Position numbers and translations under genes: made by a program
The notes under the pieces: model-generated
The model's input: the letters and a program-made list of their open reading frames with translations, nothing else
What the model was told of the DNA's origin: nothing
Databases searched by the model: none
Part shown: positions 41,721 through 48,957 of the stretch, in pieces
Layout: every line of letters begins with the position of its first letter
Position numbering within the stretch: the first letter of the stretch is position 1
Source: Syntrophales bacterium
Lineage (GTDB): Bacteria > Desulfobacterota > Syntrophia > Syntrophales > UBA4778
Direction: 5' to 3'
Assembly (NCBI GenBank): GCA_028712885.1
Contig: JAQTPK010000019.1
Location: forward strand, 1 to 48,957
Length of the DNA: 48,957 nt

Positions 41721-42521
41721 ATGAATATCATCGTCTGCATCAAGCAGGTGCCGAATACCACGGAAGTCAAAATCAACCCTGAAACCGGCACGCTGATGAG
41801 AGAGGGCGTCCCGAGCATAATCAATCCTTTCGACACCTATGCGCTGGAAGAGTCGCTGCGGCTGCGGGAAAAATTCGGCGGGGCAGTCGCCGTTATTTCC
41901 ATGGGTCCCCCCCAGGCGGTGGAAGCCCTGCGGGAAGCGCTTGCCATGGGAGCGGACCGGGCCTACCTTCTATCAGACCGCAAATTTTCAGGATCCGATA
42001 CGTGGGCAACCGCTTATACGCTGGCGCACGCCGTCAGGAAAACAGGCCCCTTTGACATGATAATTTGCGGGAAACAGGCCATCGACGGCGACACGGGCCA
42101 GGTCGGACCCGGAGTAGCCGGACAGCTTGGAATCACCCAGCTTACGTATGTCTTCAAAATACGGCGTCTCGACCCGGAGGGCGGGACCATCATCGTCGAG
42201 CGGCTGCTGGAGGAAGGACGGGAAATCGTAGAGGCAAAAATCCCCGTCCTGCTCACGGTGGTCAAGGACATCAATCAGCCCCGCTTTCCCAGCCTGGCCG
42301 GGATCCGCCGCGCCGCACGCGCGGACATTCCCACGTGGACGGCCGCCGATATCGCCCCAGCGGACCCTTCCCGCCTGGGATTGGACGGCAGTCCCACCCG
42401 GGTCGTCACAATCTGCAGCCCTCCTCCGCGCGCGGGAAAGGCGGAAATGATCCAGGCCGACAGCGTCGATGCCGCCGCCGCTGTTCTGGCCGGCAGAATT
42501 TTTTCCAGAAAGGTCCTGTAA
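41721..42521 (+). CDS. etfB: Electron transfer flavoprotein, beta subunit
   Basis: EtfB, 266 aa, pairs with EtfA to carry electrons between acyl-CoA dehydrogenases and other redox partners. The N terminus NIIVCIKQVPNTTEVKINP and the motif GKQAIDGDTGQVGPGVA, which binds AMP or FAD phosphates, are canonical. Many syntrophs use such complexes in butyrate or benzoate breakdown. The ATG at 41721 follows GGGAGAG. The alpha-subunit gene begins two bases after the stop. Whether the pair bifurcates electrons cannot be decided from reading alone. Confidence 0.95.
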   Translation: MNIIVCIKQVPNTTEVKINPETGTLMREGVPSIINPFDTYALEESLRLREKFGGAVAVISMGPPQAVEALREALAMGADRAYLLSDRKFSGSDTWATAYTLAHAVRKTGPFDMIICGKQAIDGDTGQVGPGVAGQLGITQLTYVFKIRRLDPEGGTIIVERLLEEGREIVEAKIPVLLTVVKDINQPRFPSLAGIRRAARADIPTWTAADIAPADPSRLGLDGSPTRVVTICSPPPRAGKAEMIQADSVDAAAAVLAGRIFSRKVL

Positions 42522-42522
42522 T

Positions 42523-43725
42523 TTGCCTCTTCTGAAAATCGACAAAGACGAGTGCGCCGGCTGCGGCGCGTGCATCGATGCCTGCCCCTTCGGAGCGATC
42601 GTCATGGTCGGGGACAAGGTTGAGGTATCGGAACAGTGTACGGGCTGCGGCGCATGCGTCGATATCTGCCCGATGGCGGCGCTTTCCCTGCCCGAGCGCG
42701 CCCAGGAAACTTCGGAAGACCTGGCTTCCTACCAGGGAGTGTGGGTCTGGATCGAGCAGTTCAGGGGGGAGGCGCGCGGAATTTCATGGGAAATGATGGG
42801 ACAGGGCCGCAGGCTGGCCGACGCCAGGAGGACCTCCCTCACGGCTTGCGTACTGGGCCGCAATGCGCGGCAGATCGCCGATGAAGCCGTGACATTCGGC
42901 GCGGACCGGGTATTCCTGGCGGATCACCCGGAGCTCGCCGAATACCGCACCGCCCCTTACGCCGGTATTTTATCAGGCCTGGTGCGCCGGTACAGACCCG
43001 AGATATTTATTCTCGGCGCGAGTTCCCGCGGACGCGACCTGGCGGGATCCGTCGCGACGGAGCTGTATACGGGGCTGACCGCGGACTGCACCGGGCTCGA
43101 TATCGACCCGGACAGCGGCCTTCTGCGTCAGACCCGCCCGGCTTTCGGCGGAAATATCATGGCGACAATCATATGTCCGAACCGCCGCCCGCAGATGTGC
43201 ACCGTGCGCCACCGCGTTTTTGAGACGCCCGCGCCCGATCCGGACCGCCGGGGACAGATTATCGAAATAAACCCGGCCCTCGGAAAAGAACCCATCGCCT
43301 CCAGGGTGGTGGATTTCATCATGGAGGAAGGAGAAGTAAACCTCGCGGACGCGCGGATCATCGTTTCCGGCGGACGAGGCGTCGGCGGTCCGGAAGGATT
43401 CGAGCCGATCCGGCGGCTGGCCGAGGTCCTGGGGGGCGCGGTCGGAGCATCGCGCTCCGCCGTGGACGCGGGCTGGATACCTTATGCCCATCAGGTAGGC
43501 CAGACCGGGCGAACGGTGCGCCCCGATCTGTATATTGCCTGCGGAATCTCCGGCGCGATACAGCACCTCGCGGGCATGATCACGGCGAGGATCATCGTCG
43601 CGATCAATAAGAATCCCGAGGCGCCCATCTTCGGGGTGGCCGATTACGGCATCGTGGGAGACCTGTTCGAGATTGTTCCTGCATTAACGGAGCAGTTCAA
43701 AAAAAGGCTGGGGGGAAAGAGATAG
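42523..43725 (+). CDS. etfA: EtfA with N-terminal two-[4Fe-4S] ferredoxin domain
   Basis: Electron transfer flavoprotein alpha subunit, 400 aa. Residues 5-60 carry two CxxCxxCxxxCP motifs (ECAGCGACIDACP and QCTGCGACVDICP). The EtfA N-terminal domain and the FAD-binding C-terminal domain follow, with SGGRGVGGPEGF, GQTGRTVRPDLYIACGISGAIQHLAGM and INKNPEAPIF. The ferredoxin part should connect the flavin to iron-sulfur or quinone redox partners. The start is TTG at 42523, two bases after etfB, with AGAAAGG upstream; an ATG at 42469 lies inside etfB and is rejected. Confidence 0.93.
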   Translation: MPLLKIDKDECAGCGACIDACPFGAIVMVGDKVEVSEQCTGCGACVDICPMAALSLPERAQETSEDLASYQGVWVWIEQFRGEARGISWEMMGQGRRLADARRTSLTACVLGRNARQIADEAVTFGADRVFLADHPELAEYRTAPYAGILSGLVRRYRPEIFILGASSRGRDLAGSVATELYTGLTADCTGLDIDPDSGLLRQTRPAFGGNIMATIICPNRRPQMCTVRHRVFETPAPDPDRRGQIIEINPALGKEPIASRVVDFIMEEGEVNLADARIIVSGGRGVGGPEGFEPIRRLAEVLGGAVGASRSAVDAGWIPYAHQVGQTGRTVRPDLYIACGISGAIQHLAGMITARIIVAINKNPEAPIFGVADYGIVGDLFEIVPALTEQFKKRLGGKR

Positions 43726-43790
43726 TTTCAGGTTTCAAGTCTCAGGTTCGCGGTTCGTTCGGACCGGGAGGAGCTGCGGGGAGCATGAAT

Positions 43791-43821
43791 AAAAAAGGCC
43801 CGGTCGGATGACCAGGCCTTC
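43791..43821 (-). terminator. Rho-independent terminator after tRNA-Asn
   Basis: On the minus strand, GGCCTGGTC and GACCGGGCC form the stem, followed by a T run. It lies immediately downstream of the tRNA 3' end. Confidence 0.8.
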
Positions 43822-43824
43822 AAA

Positions 43825-43900
43825 TGGCTCCCCAGCGCGGACTCGAACCACGGACCCAGTGGTTAACAGCCACTTGCTCTGCCGACTGAGCTACTGGGGA
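43825..43900 (-). tRNA. tRNA-Asn (GUU)
   Basis: A 76-base tRNA with genome-encoded CCA. The acceptor stem TCCCCAG/CTGGGGA, D arm, anticodon stem AGTGG/CCACT with loop CTGTTAA (anticodon GUU) and T arm CGTGG/CCGCG all pair. Discriminator base G. It is transcribed toward the terminator at 43791. Confidence 0.97.
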
Positions 43901-43920
43901 ATATTCTTTTTAAACTAAAA

Positions 43921-43985
43921 TTGATCCCCTCGAGGATCAATGGGGTGTTCTAATTCATAAGACCTCTTTTGTCAAGAGGTCTTAT
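43921..43985. repeat. Two perfect hairpins upstream of tRNA-Asn
   Basis: TTGATCC/GGATCAA (43921-43940, six-base loop) and ATAAGACCTCTT/AAGAGGTCTTAT (43957-43985, 12 pairs, five-base loop) stand side by side in the gap between the tRNA and the phosphate acyltransferase operon. The second could be a factor-independent terminator for plus- or minus-strand readthrough, or part of the tRNA promoter region. The role is not clear. Confidence 0.5.
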
Positions 43986-44035
43986 ACACTCTAAAATAAT
44001 TACCGCTTCGGAACAAGTCCGAAATCCGTAGATCA

Positions 44036-44070
44036 ATAAAGAAAGGCAGGGGAACAGCCCCTGCCTTTGT
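44036..44070 (-). terminator. Terminator of the phosphate acyltransferase operon
   Basis: AAAGGCAGGGG (44042-44052) pairs with CCCCTGCCTTT (44058-44068), an 11-pair stem with a T-rich tail on the minus strand, 22 bases after the stop codon of the second acyltransferase. Confidence 0.75.
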
Positions 44071-44090
44071 ATTTAAAACCTGCTCCCGAG

Positions 44091-44996
44091 CTATTTCCCC
44101 GGACAGAGCAGAACCGCCAGCGCGGCCTCAACAGGTTTGCTTTCTATGGATACCCACGGCAGGTCCAGGATCACGGGGTGGCTGGTTCCCATCAGGACGC
44201 CCGCCATGGGCATTCCGGCAATAAATACGTTCAATTGCGCCGTCAGGTGACCCGATTCCACGTTAGGGGTCAGGTATATGTCGGCCCGGCCGGTTACGGG
44301 GCTCTGCACGCCCTTTCGCAACGCCGCCCCCGCGCTGACCGCGCAGTCTATATCCAGAGGGCCTTCGATTACCGCGGCGCCGAACTGTTTTCTTTCCGAC
44401 ATCTTTGCAAGAACGGCCGCATCAAGCGTGGACGGGATCGCCGGGTTCACCTGCTCGATCGCGGACAGTGCGGCGATTTTCGGAGCGTCTATCCCGAGGA
44501 CGCCCGCCAGCCGGATCGCATTTTCCACAATTCCGATCTTCTCCTCGAGGGTCGGGAAATTGTTTATGTACGTATCCGTGATCATTGTCAGCTTCGGGAC
44601 CTTTTCGGGATCGAAAACCGACACGAAGCTCGCCGTCTTCCCGTTGCGCAGCCCCTTTTCCCGGTCGAGGACCCGGTTAACGAAGGCTTCGTGCGGCGCC
44701 GCCCCCTGCATCAGAATATCCGCTTTCCGGCTGCGCAGCAGTTCGAACGCCCTGTCCAGAACATTTTCGGCATTTTTCTCTTCCAGGATTTCCCCTTCCG
44801 AGGCTGCGATGCCGCACCGTTCGAACTGCTTTTTTCCCTCTCCGGCATCCCCTATCCAGATCGGAAAAGCCAGTCCCTCCCGCACCGCCGACGAGAGCGT
44901 TTCCATGCAGCATCCCCCGCTGCCGGGCAGGACGAATCTCCTCCGTCCCAGTTTTGCCGCCTCTTTGATCGCCTCTCTGAAATTCGTTATTTTCAT
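44091..44996 (-). CDS. Phosphate acetyl/butyryltransferase-family protein, paralogue 2
   Basis: Member of the PTA/PTB family, 301 aa, expected to swap CoA for phosphate on a short acyl-CoA. Typical blocks are TDTYINNFPTLEEKIGIVENAI, ALSAIEQVNPAIPSTLDAA, VEGPLDID-like EGPLDIDCAVS, and GMPMAGVLMGTSHPVIL. It matches the phosphate butyryltransferase subgroup in length. It starts by an ATGA overlap with its upstream paralogue, so both are made from one mRNA. No acyl kinase gene follows; the operon ends in a terminator. It could work with the paralogue as a heteromer. Substrate uncertain. Confidence 0.85.
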   Translation of the reverse strand: MKITNFREAIKEAAKLGRRRFVLPGSGGCCMETLSSAVREGLAFPIWIGDAGEGKKQFERCGIAASEGEILEEKNAENVLDRAFELLRSRKADILMQGAAPHEAFVNRVLDREKGLRNGKTASFVSVFDPEKVPKLTMITDTYINNFPTLEEKIGIVENAIRLAGVLGIDAPKIAALSAIEQVNPAIPSTLDAAVLAKMSERKQFGAAVIEGPLDIDCAVSAGAALRKGVQSPVTGRADIYLTPNVESGHLTAQLNVFIAGMPMAGVLMGTSHPVILDLPWVSIESKPVEAALAVLLCPGK

Positions 44997-45916
44997 GATG
45001 CGGCCTCCTTGATGCGGTCGGCCACGACGACGCCGGTGGCGATCTCTCCCGTGATGCTTTCCCGGAAATCTGACCGGGAAGGAATAATAACCGGACCGCG
45101 CGAGGTCATGACAAGCGAGCGCCGGCGCACGCGGGGAATGGCGAAATCCAGCTTGACCAGAATATTCCCCGTAGTCAGGTCGGGCACCACCATGATCTCG
45201 GGGAAATCGACCTTCCCCATGCTTATGTCGTTCCGGGAATACTTCTTCAGACCCGGAATAAAAATATCTCCGAACGAGGCGGCGTCGACGACTTCGCAGG
45301 CCCCCAGTTCCCCCGCCGCGCACGCCTCCCGCAATTTCCTCCCGACCTCCCAGGAAGGAATCGATCCCCCGATTTCCCGCCGGCCCGAAAGGATCGATAC
45401 CCTGGGCCGGGGGTATCCCAGGACATGAAACAGGTAAACGGCGTTATTTATTATCTGCTTCTTGGCATGAAAATCGGGGCTGATATTGACACCGGTATCG
45501 GTGAAGGACGTCAGGCCGCGCAGGCCTTCGATGTCCCAGAGGCTGATGACGCTGACATTGCGCTTCCGGCCGCGGGCCTCTTCGCGGATGATCGCACGGT
45601 AAATATACGCCGTAGGTATCTGGCCCTTGCCGGCGATATCCACTTCGCCGCTGAAGAGCATGTTTATGCCTTTGTCCGCTATCGCCTGCCGGTCCGTCTC
45701 ATAAATCTTTTCGACCCGCGAGATGTCTATTTCCAGCTTTTCCGAGAGCTGCTCCATTTTCCGGCGGCTGCCGATGAGGACCGGTTCTATGTACCGCCTG
45801 ACCATCGATTCCTTCACGGCCTCGATGAATTCCTCGTCCTCGGGAGCCAGGACCACCAGCCTCTTGGGGCCTTTCTCCACCGCCGTTTTGTCTATTTCGG
45901 CAAAAGACCTCAGCAT
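44993..45916 (-). CDS. Phosphate acetyl/butyryltransferase-family protein, paralogue 1
   Basis: PTA/PTB-family protein, 307 aa, first gene of the pair. Family features include LAPEDEEFIEAV, the EPVLIG strand, FTDTGVNISPDFHAKKQIINNAV, and SILSGRREIGGSIPSWEVG; the C terminus ends with GPVIIPSRSDFRESI, corresponding to the PTB motif for the acyl-phosphate site. It is clearly diverged from the downstream copy and may have a different substrate or a structural role. The ATG at 45916 has AAGGAGGTG eight bases upstream. The gene diverges from a LysR regulator across an AT-rich 126-base gap. Confidence 0.82.
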   Translation of the reverse strand: MLRSFAEIDKTAVEKGPKRLVVLAPEDEEFIEAVKESMVRRYIEPVLIGSRRKMEQLSEKLEIDISRVEKIYETDRQAIADKGINMLFSGEVDIAGKGQIPTAYIYRAIIREEARGRKRNVSVISLWDIEGLRGLTSFTDTGVNISPDFHAKKQIINNAVYLFHVLGYPRPRVSILSGRREIGGSIPSWEVGRKLREACAAGELGACEVVDAASFGDIFIPGLKKYSRNDISMGKVDFPEIMVVPDLTTGNILVKLDFAIPRVRRRSLVMTSRGPVIIPSRSDFRESITGEIATGVVVADRIKEAAS

Positions 45917-45990
45917 GACACGACACCTCCTTGGCTGCGCCTGGAATCCCGAAAAATCTTGCATTAGCCGGGCTGATTATATATTAAAGG

Positions 45991-46027
45991 ATTAGTATTT
46001 AAAATATTTTATTTGTTATGTACTAAT
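45991..46027. promoter_or_regulatory. AT-rich inverted repeat in the acyltransferase/LysR divergent gap
   Basis: ATTAGTA (45991-45997) and TACTAAT (46021-46027) are inverted repeats flanking a 23-base AT-rich centre. Their position between a LysR gene and its divergent operon suggests a LysR-binding region, though spacing exceeds the usual T-N11-A core. Confidence 0.4.
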
Positions 46028-46042
46028 ACGTAAAACAAATCA

Positions 46043-46972
46043 ATGGAACTGAGACACCTGATTTATTTCATCGCCGTGGCGGAAGAGCTCCATTTCGGCA
46101 GAGCGGCAAGGCGGCTCAATATCTCCCAGCCGCCGCTGAGCCAGCAGATCCGCCAGCTCGAGGCGGAAATCGGGGTCCGGCTGTTCGAGCGCACGAAGCG
46201 CCGCGTCGAGATCACCCAGCCGGGCCTGATATTTCTGGAAGAGGCGCGCAAGATCGTCCGCCTCTCGGAAGAGGCCGTGCGCAGGACGATTCGCGCCGGC
46301 AAAGGGGAAATAGGAAAGCTGACGATCGGGTACGTGGGATCGGCGAATTACAGCCTCCTTCCGCCCGTAGTGCGGGGGTTCCGGAAGCGCTTCCCGAAAG
46401 TAGATCTCGCGCTGATGGAGCTGAACACCAGCCATCAGATCGAAGCGCTGCAGGACGGGCGCATCCAGATCGGCTTTCTCCGCCCGCCGAAGGGGAGCGA
46501 ACGGAACGGCCTCTCCATCGAACCTCTGATCAGGGAGTCTCTCCTGGCGGCGCTTCCCCAAAGCCATGCCCTTGCCGGAAAGAGGCGCTTGTCGTGGCGA
46601 ATGCTCTCCGGAGAGCAGTTTATCATGATCCCGAGACAGAGGGCCCCGGGGTTTTACGACCAGATAATCAATCTGTGCCAGCAGGAAGGCTTCAGCCCCG
46701 ATATCGTGCTGGAGGCTTCCCAGTTCCACACGATCATCGGCATGGTTTCCGCCGAGATCGGCATAACGATCGTGCCGAGTTCCATGCAGGCAGCCAGTAT
46801 CCAGGGCGTCGTCTTCCGGCCGGTGGGGAGGGAGAATATAAAAACAGAACTTGCGATGGCCTGGCAGAAAAAAAATCCTTCCCCCGTCCTCCTGCAGTTT
46901 ATCGAACTTGCCCGGGAAACCGCCAAAACAGTTCAGAGGCATGACCCTGTTGCTTTTGCGCCGGGTCGATGA
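46043..46972 (+). CDS. LysR-family transcriptional regulator
   Basis: DNA-binding regulator, 309 aa. The winged helix-turn-helix (ELRHLIYFIAVAEELHFGRAARRLNISQPPLSQQIRQLE) is textbook LysR, close to the BenM/CatM subgroup. The C-terminal effector domain (about 90-300) has the LTIGYVGSANYSLLP start. Divergent orientation to the phosphate acyltransferase pair suggests it controls them, perhaps in response to an acyl or aromatic metabolite. No ribosome site precedes the ATG. Its stop overlaps a possible start of the next gene (ATGA at 46969). Confidence 0.93.
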   Translation: MELRHLIYFIAVAEELHFGRAARRLNISQPPLSQQIRQLEAEIGVRLFERTKRRVEITQPGLIFLEEARKIVRLSEEAVRRTIRAGKGEIGKLTIGYVGSANYSLLPPVVRGFRKRFPKVDLALMELNTSHQIEALQDGRIQIGFLRPPKGSERNGLSIEPLIRESLLAALPQSHALAGKRRLSWRMLSGEQFIMIPRQRAPGFYDQIINLCQQEGFSPDIVLEASQFHTIIGMVSAEIGITIVPSSMQAASIQGVVFRPVGRENIKTELAMAWQKKNPSPVLLQFIELARETAKTVQRHDPVAFAPGR

Positions 46973-47037
46973 TAGCTAAGGGGTTCCGGCCGTTCCCGGT
47001 CCGTGACCGCTCAAGAGAAAGATGGACAGACCGCAAA

Positions 47038-48630
47038 ATGAGAAAGACTTCCATTCAGAAATATGATCAGCTTCTCCGTACTCTGACCGAGAAATCCCTG
47101 GCCGGAATCTACCTGGTGCAGAACGGAAAATTCGTTTTCCTGAATACCAACGCCGCCTCATATGCAGGCTACCGGACCAATGAGATGATCGGCCTCACCT
47201 CCGACAGCGTCATCCATCCCGAAGACCGGGCGAGGGTAAAGGAGGAAGCCCGGGCCATGCTCCGTGGGGAGAGGCTTTCCCCTTACGTCTTCCGGATCAC
47301 CACCAAGCAGGGGCGGATCCGGTGGATTATGGAGACCGTGACACCGATCGAGATAGACGGGACGCCCGCCCTGCTCGGGAACTCCATGGACATTACGGAC
47401 CGGATGGAAGCGGAGGAGCGGCTGCGCGAGTCGGAAATTCTCTACAGGACGATTTTCGAGACGACGGGCACGGCTACCATTATCGTCGAGGAAGATACGA
47501 CGGTGACGCTGGTCAACTCGGAGTTCGAGAAATTGTCCGGCGCCTCCAAGGAGTACTGGGAGGGTAAACGGAGCTGGACGGAATTTCCGCACGAGAAGGA
47601 CCTCGAGCGGATGATCGGCTACCACAGGGCGCGGCGGATCAACCCGGACAGCGCGCCGCGAAATTATGAATTCAGCCTCGTGGACAAACAGGGGAACGTC
47701 AAGGAGGTGATCATCACGATATCAATGATACCGGGAACCGGACGGAGCGTCGCTTCCTTCGCCGATTTTTCGGAGCGCAGGAGGTCCGAGGAGCTGCTGC
47801 GGCAGTCCGAAGACCTGTACCGGACGATATTCGAGACGACGGGGACGGCGATGATCATCATTGAGGAGGACACCACGATCGCTCTGGCGAACTCGGAATT
47901 CGAGAAGCTGTCGGGGGCCCCGAAGGAGTACTGGGAAGGGAAAAGGAGCTGGACCGAATTTGCCCACGAGAGCGAGCTTGAGCGGACGATGGACTACCAC
48001 AAGGCCAGGCGGATCGATCCTGCCGGCGCGCCGGGTCAATACGAATTCAAAATGGTCGACCGCCAGGGCAACATCAAGGACGTGATGGTCACGATTTCCA
48101 TGATCCCCGGGACGAAGAGGAGCGTTGCCGCGTTCGCCGACATATCCGGGAGGAAGAGGGCCGAAGAGATCCTGAAGGCAAACGAGCGGGAACTCAAGGA
48201 CAAGACCCACGAGCTCGAGGAGCTCAACGCCGCTCTCCGGGTCCTGATAAAGAGCAGGGAGGAGGATAAGATAGAACTCGAGGGGAAGGTCCTGTCGAGC
48301 ATAAAGAAACTGGTCATGCCCTATATTGAAAAAATGAAGGAAAGCCGCCTGGAGCCGGCGGACCAGATATGCCTTAAAATAATAGAATCCAACCTGAACG
48401 ATATCGTCTCCCCCTTTGCCTACAAGCTGTCTTCGGAATATCTGAGCTTCACCCCCAAGGAGCTCCAGGTAGCCAACCTGATCAAAGAAGGAAAATCTAC
48501 CAAGGAAATAGCAAGTTTCATGAATGTTTCCCTGGCCACGGTAGAGGTGCACCGCTACCACATCCGGGAAAAACTCGGACTCAGGTCCAAGAAAACAAAC
48601 CTGAGGACCTATCTGACCTCCATAATGTAA
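47038..48630 (+). CDS. Triple-PAS sensor with C-terminal LuxR-type DNA-binding domain
   Basis: One-component regulator, 530 aa from this start. Three PAS domains lie at about 10-118, 130-250 and 255-375. The second and third are recent duplicates: their DNA aligns with a 375-base offset and shared blocks YRTIFETTGTA and KEYWEGKRSWTEF. A coiled coil (about 380-425) and a LuxR/FixJ-type helix-turn-helix (LSFTPKELQVANLIKEGKSTKEIA, VEVHRYHIREKLGL) end the protein. An alternative ATG at 46969, overlapping the lysR stop, would add 23 residues and couple the two genes. It probably regulates neighbouring acyl-CoA genes; the 3-hydroxyacyl-CoA dehydrogenase follows. Confidence 0.9.
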   Translation: MRKTSIQKYDQLLRTLTEKSLAGIYLVQNGKFVFLNTNAASYAGYRTNEMIGLTSDSVIHPEDRARVKEEARAMLRGERLSPYVFRITTKQGRIRWIMETVTPIEIDGTPALLGNSMDITDRMEAEERLRESEILYRTIFETTGTATIIVEEDTTVTLVNSEFEKLSGASKEYWEGKRSWTEFPHEKDLERMIGYHRARRINPDSAPRNYEFSLVDKQGNVKEVIITISMIPGTGRSVASFADFSERRRSEELLRQSEDLYRTIFETTGTAMIIIEEDTTIALANSEFEKLSGAPKEYWEGKRSWTEFAHESELERTMDYHKARRIDPAGAPGQYEFKMVDRQGNIKDVMVTISMIPGTKRSVAAFADISGRKRAEEILKANERELKDKTHELEELNAALRVLIKSREEDKIELEGKVLSSIKKLVMPYIEKMKESRLEPADQICLKIIESNLNDIVSPFAYKLSSEYLSFTPKELQVANLIKEGKSTKEIASFMNVSLATVEVHRYHIREKLGLRSKKTNLRTYLTSIM

Positions 48631-48829
48631 CCCTTATTCTCTCTAAGTATTATTTTAGTAATCTTTTAATATTGCAATCTCCTCCTAAATTCCTAATACA
48701 CTATTCCCGCACGTGGAAAATCGCGCGTGAAAACGGCTGCCAGATAAGTAAAACTTGCTGATCAAATCCGGATCCCGGTGCATTGCATCGACCTCGAGAA
48801 CCGGCAACAACTTTAAAGGAGGCGTATTT
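48631..48829. other. Gap upstream of the 3-hydroxyacyl-CoA dehydrogenase gene
   Basis: About 200 bases with no coding frame. The first half is AT-rich and likely carries the promoter of the downstream gene, but no -35/-10 pair stands out. An AAAGGAGG ribosome site is at 48816-48823. Confidence 0.4.
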
Positions 48830-48957
48830 ATGGAAATCAAGAAAATATGCGTATTGGGTGCGGGCCTGATGGGCAACGGCATCACGCAGGTATGCGCGCA
48901 GGCGGGCTACCAGGTAGCGATGCGGGACATAGAGCAGCGCTTTGTGGACGGCGGGAT
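48830..48957 (+). CDS. 3-hydroxyacyl-CoA dehydrogenase, N-terminal part (cut by window end)
   Basis: First 42 codons of a 3-hydroxybutyryl-CoA dehydrogenase-like enzyme, which oxidises 3-hydroxyacyl-CoA with NAD. The Rossmann motif [20 protein letters not shown] is intact, where GxGxxG binds the cofactor. A strong AAAGGAGG precedes the ATG. It fits beta-oxidation together with the EtfBA genes and the PTA/PTB pair. The rest of the gene is outside the window. Confidence 0.85.
   Translation, partial: MEIKKICVLGAGLMGNGITQVCAQAGYQVAMRDIEQRFVDGG

Noticed and set aside
44067-45428. 453-codon plus-strand open frame opposite the acyltransferase pair
   Set aside because: Arginine- and histidine-rich translation without domains; both minus-strand genes have clear family motifs.
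47427-48165. Repeated DNA at 375-base spacing considered as a repeat array or CRISPR-like structure
   Set aside because: Both copies are in frame inside one gene and encode PAS domains; there are no short spaced repeats.

Overview
The window looks like a chromosomal segment of a motile, anaerobic, syntroph-like deltaproteobacterium (Desulfobacterota, close to Syntrophus/Syntrophales). This is an inference from gene content: an EtfAB pair whose alpha subunit carries two [4Fe-4S] clusters, two adjacent phosphate acyltransferase genes, a 3-hydroxyacyl-CoA dehydrogenase start, a selenocysteine peroxiredoxin, and many PAS-type sensors. Apart from single-gene lesions it reads as ordinary high-GC chromosome. 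I saw no integrase, transposase, phage gene or CRISPR array.

Layout. 1-6.5 kb (minus strand): a complete tripartite ABC export operon, TolC-like channel > PAS-HlyD adaptor fusion > ATPase > FtsX/MacB permease, then a chagasin-type protease inhibitor. 6.6-11.4 kb: a divergent partner-switching module. The minus side has a DsbC-like protein, an orphan NMT1-type solute-binding protein and a Cache-HAMP-SpoIIE phosphatase; the plus side has a STAS antagonist and an RsbW-type kinase. 11.5-16.2 kb (mostly minus): a sigma54-activator-like AAA+ protein with an altered GAFTGA loop and a large hybrid histidine kinase that probably starts at a CTG codon, next to a divergent YgbA-family gene. 16.5-20 kb: a compact RpoD-like sigma factor, a hemerythrin-like protein and a chemoreceptor with a good sigma28 promoter. 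20.2-26.7 kb (plus): a four-PAS kinase, a receiver protein and an Mla/MCE lipid transport operon. 26.8-29.7 kb: two cold-shock genes flanking a cyclophilin, a Fur/PerR regulator and the UGA-containing peroxiredoxin; the last two share an upstream palindrome. 29.8-34.5 kb (plus): typA, a YchF-like GTPase and a PAS kinase. 34.5-41.5 kb: a frameshifted acyltransferase, a TetR regulator with a quinone-reductase-like gene, a two-component system, a B12-binding radical SAM protein, a DUF488 gene and a truncated methyltransferase. 41.7-49 kb: etfBA, tRNA-Asn, the phosphate acyltransferase pair, a divergent LysR gene, a PAS-PAS-PAS-LuxR regulator and the first 42 codons of a 3-hydroxyacyl-CoA dehydrogenase.

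How it fits together. The region is dominated by signalling (four histidine kinases, two stand-alone response regulators, a PP2C/STAS/RsbW switch, three one-component regulators) beside envelope transport (ABC exporter, Mla system), redox defence (PerR + selenoperoxiredoxin) and acyl-CoA/electron-transfer metabolism (EtfBA, PTA/PTB pair, HBD).

The most unusual points are the PAS-membrane-fusion-protein hybrid, the solute-binding-protein/phosphatase/STAS/RsbW divergon, the 1-Sec peroxiredoxin with a SECIS-like hairpin and shared operator, the non-AUG kinase start, and a family of seven intergenic hairpin elements built from locally unique short repeats. All calls come from reading the sequence; no database search was run.
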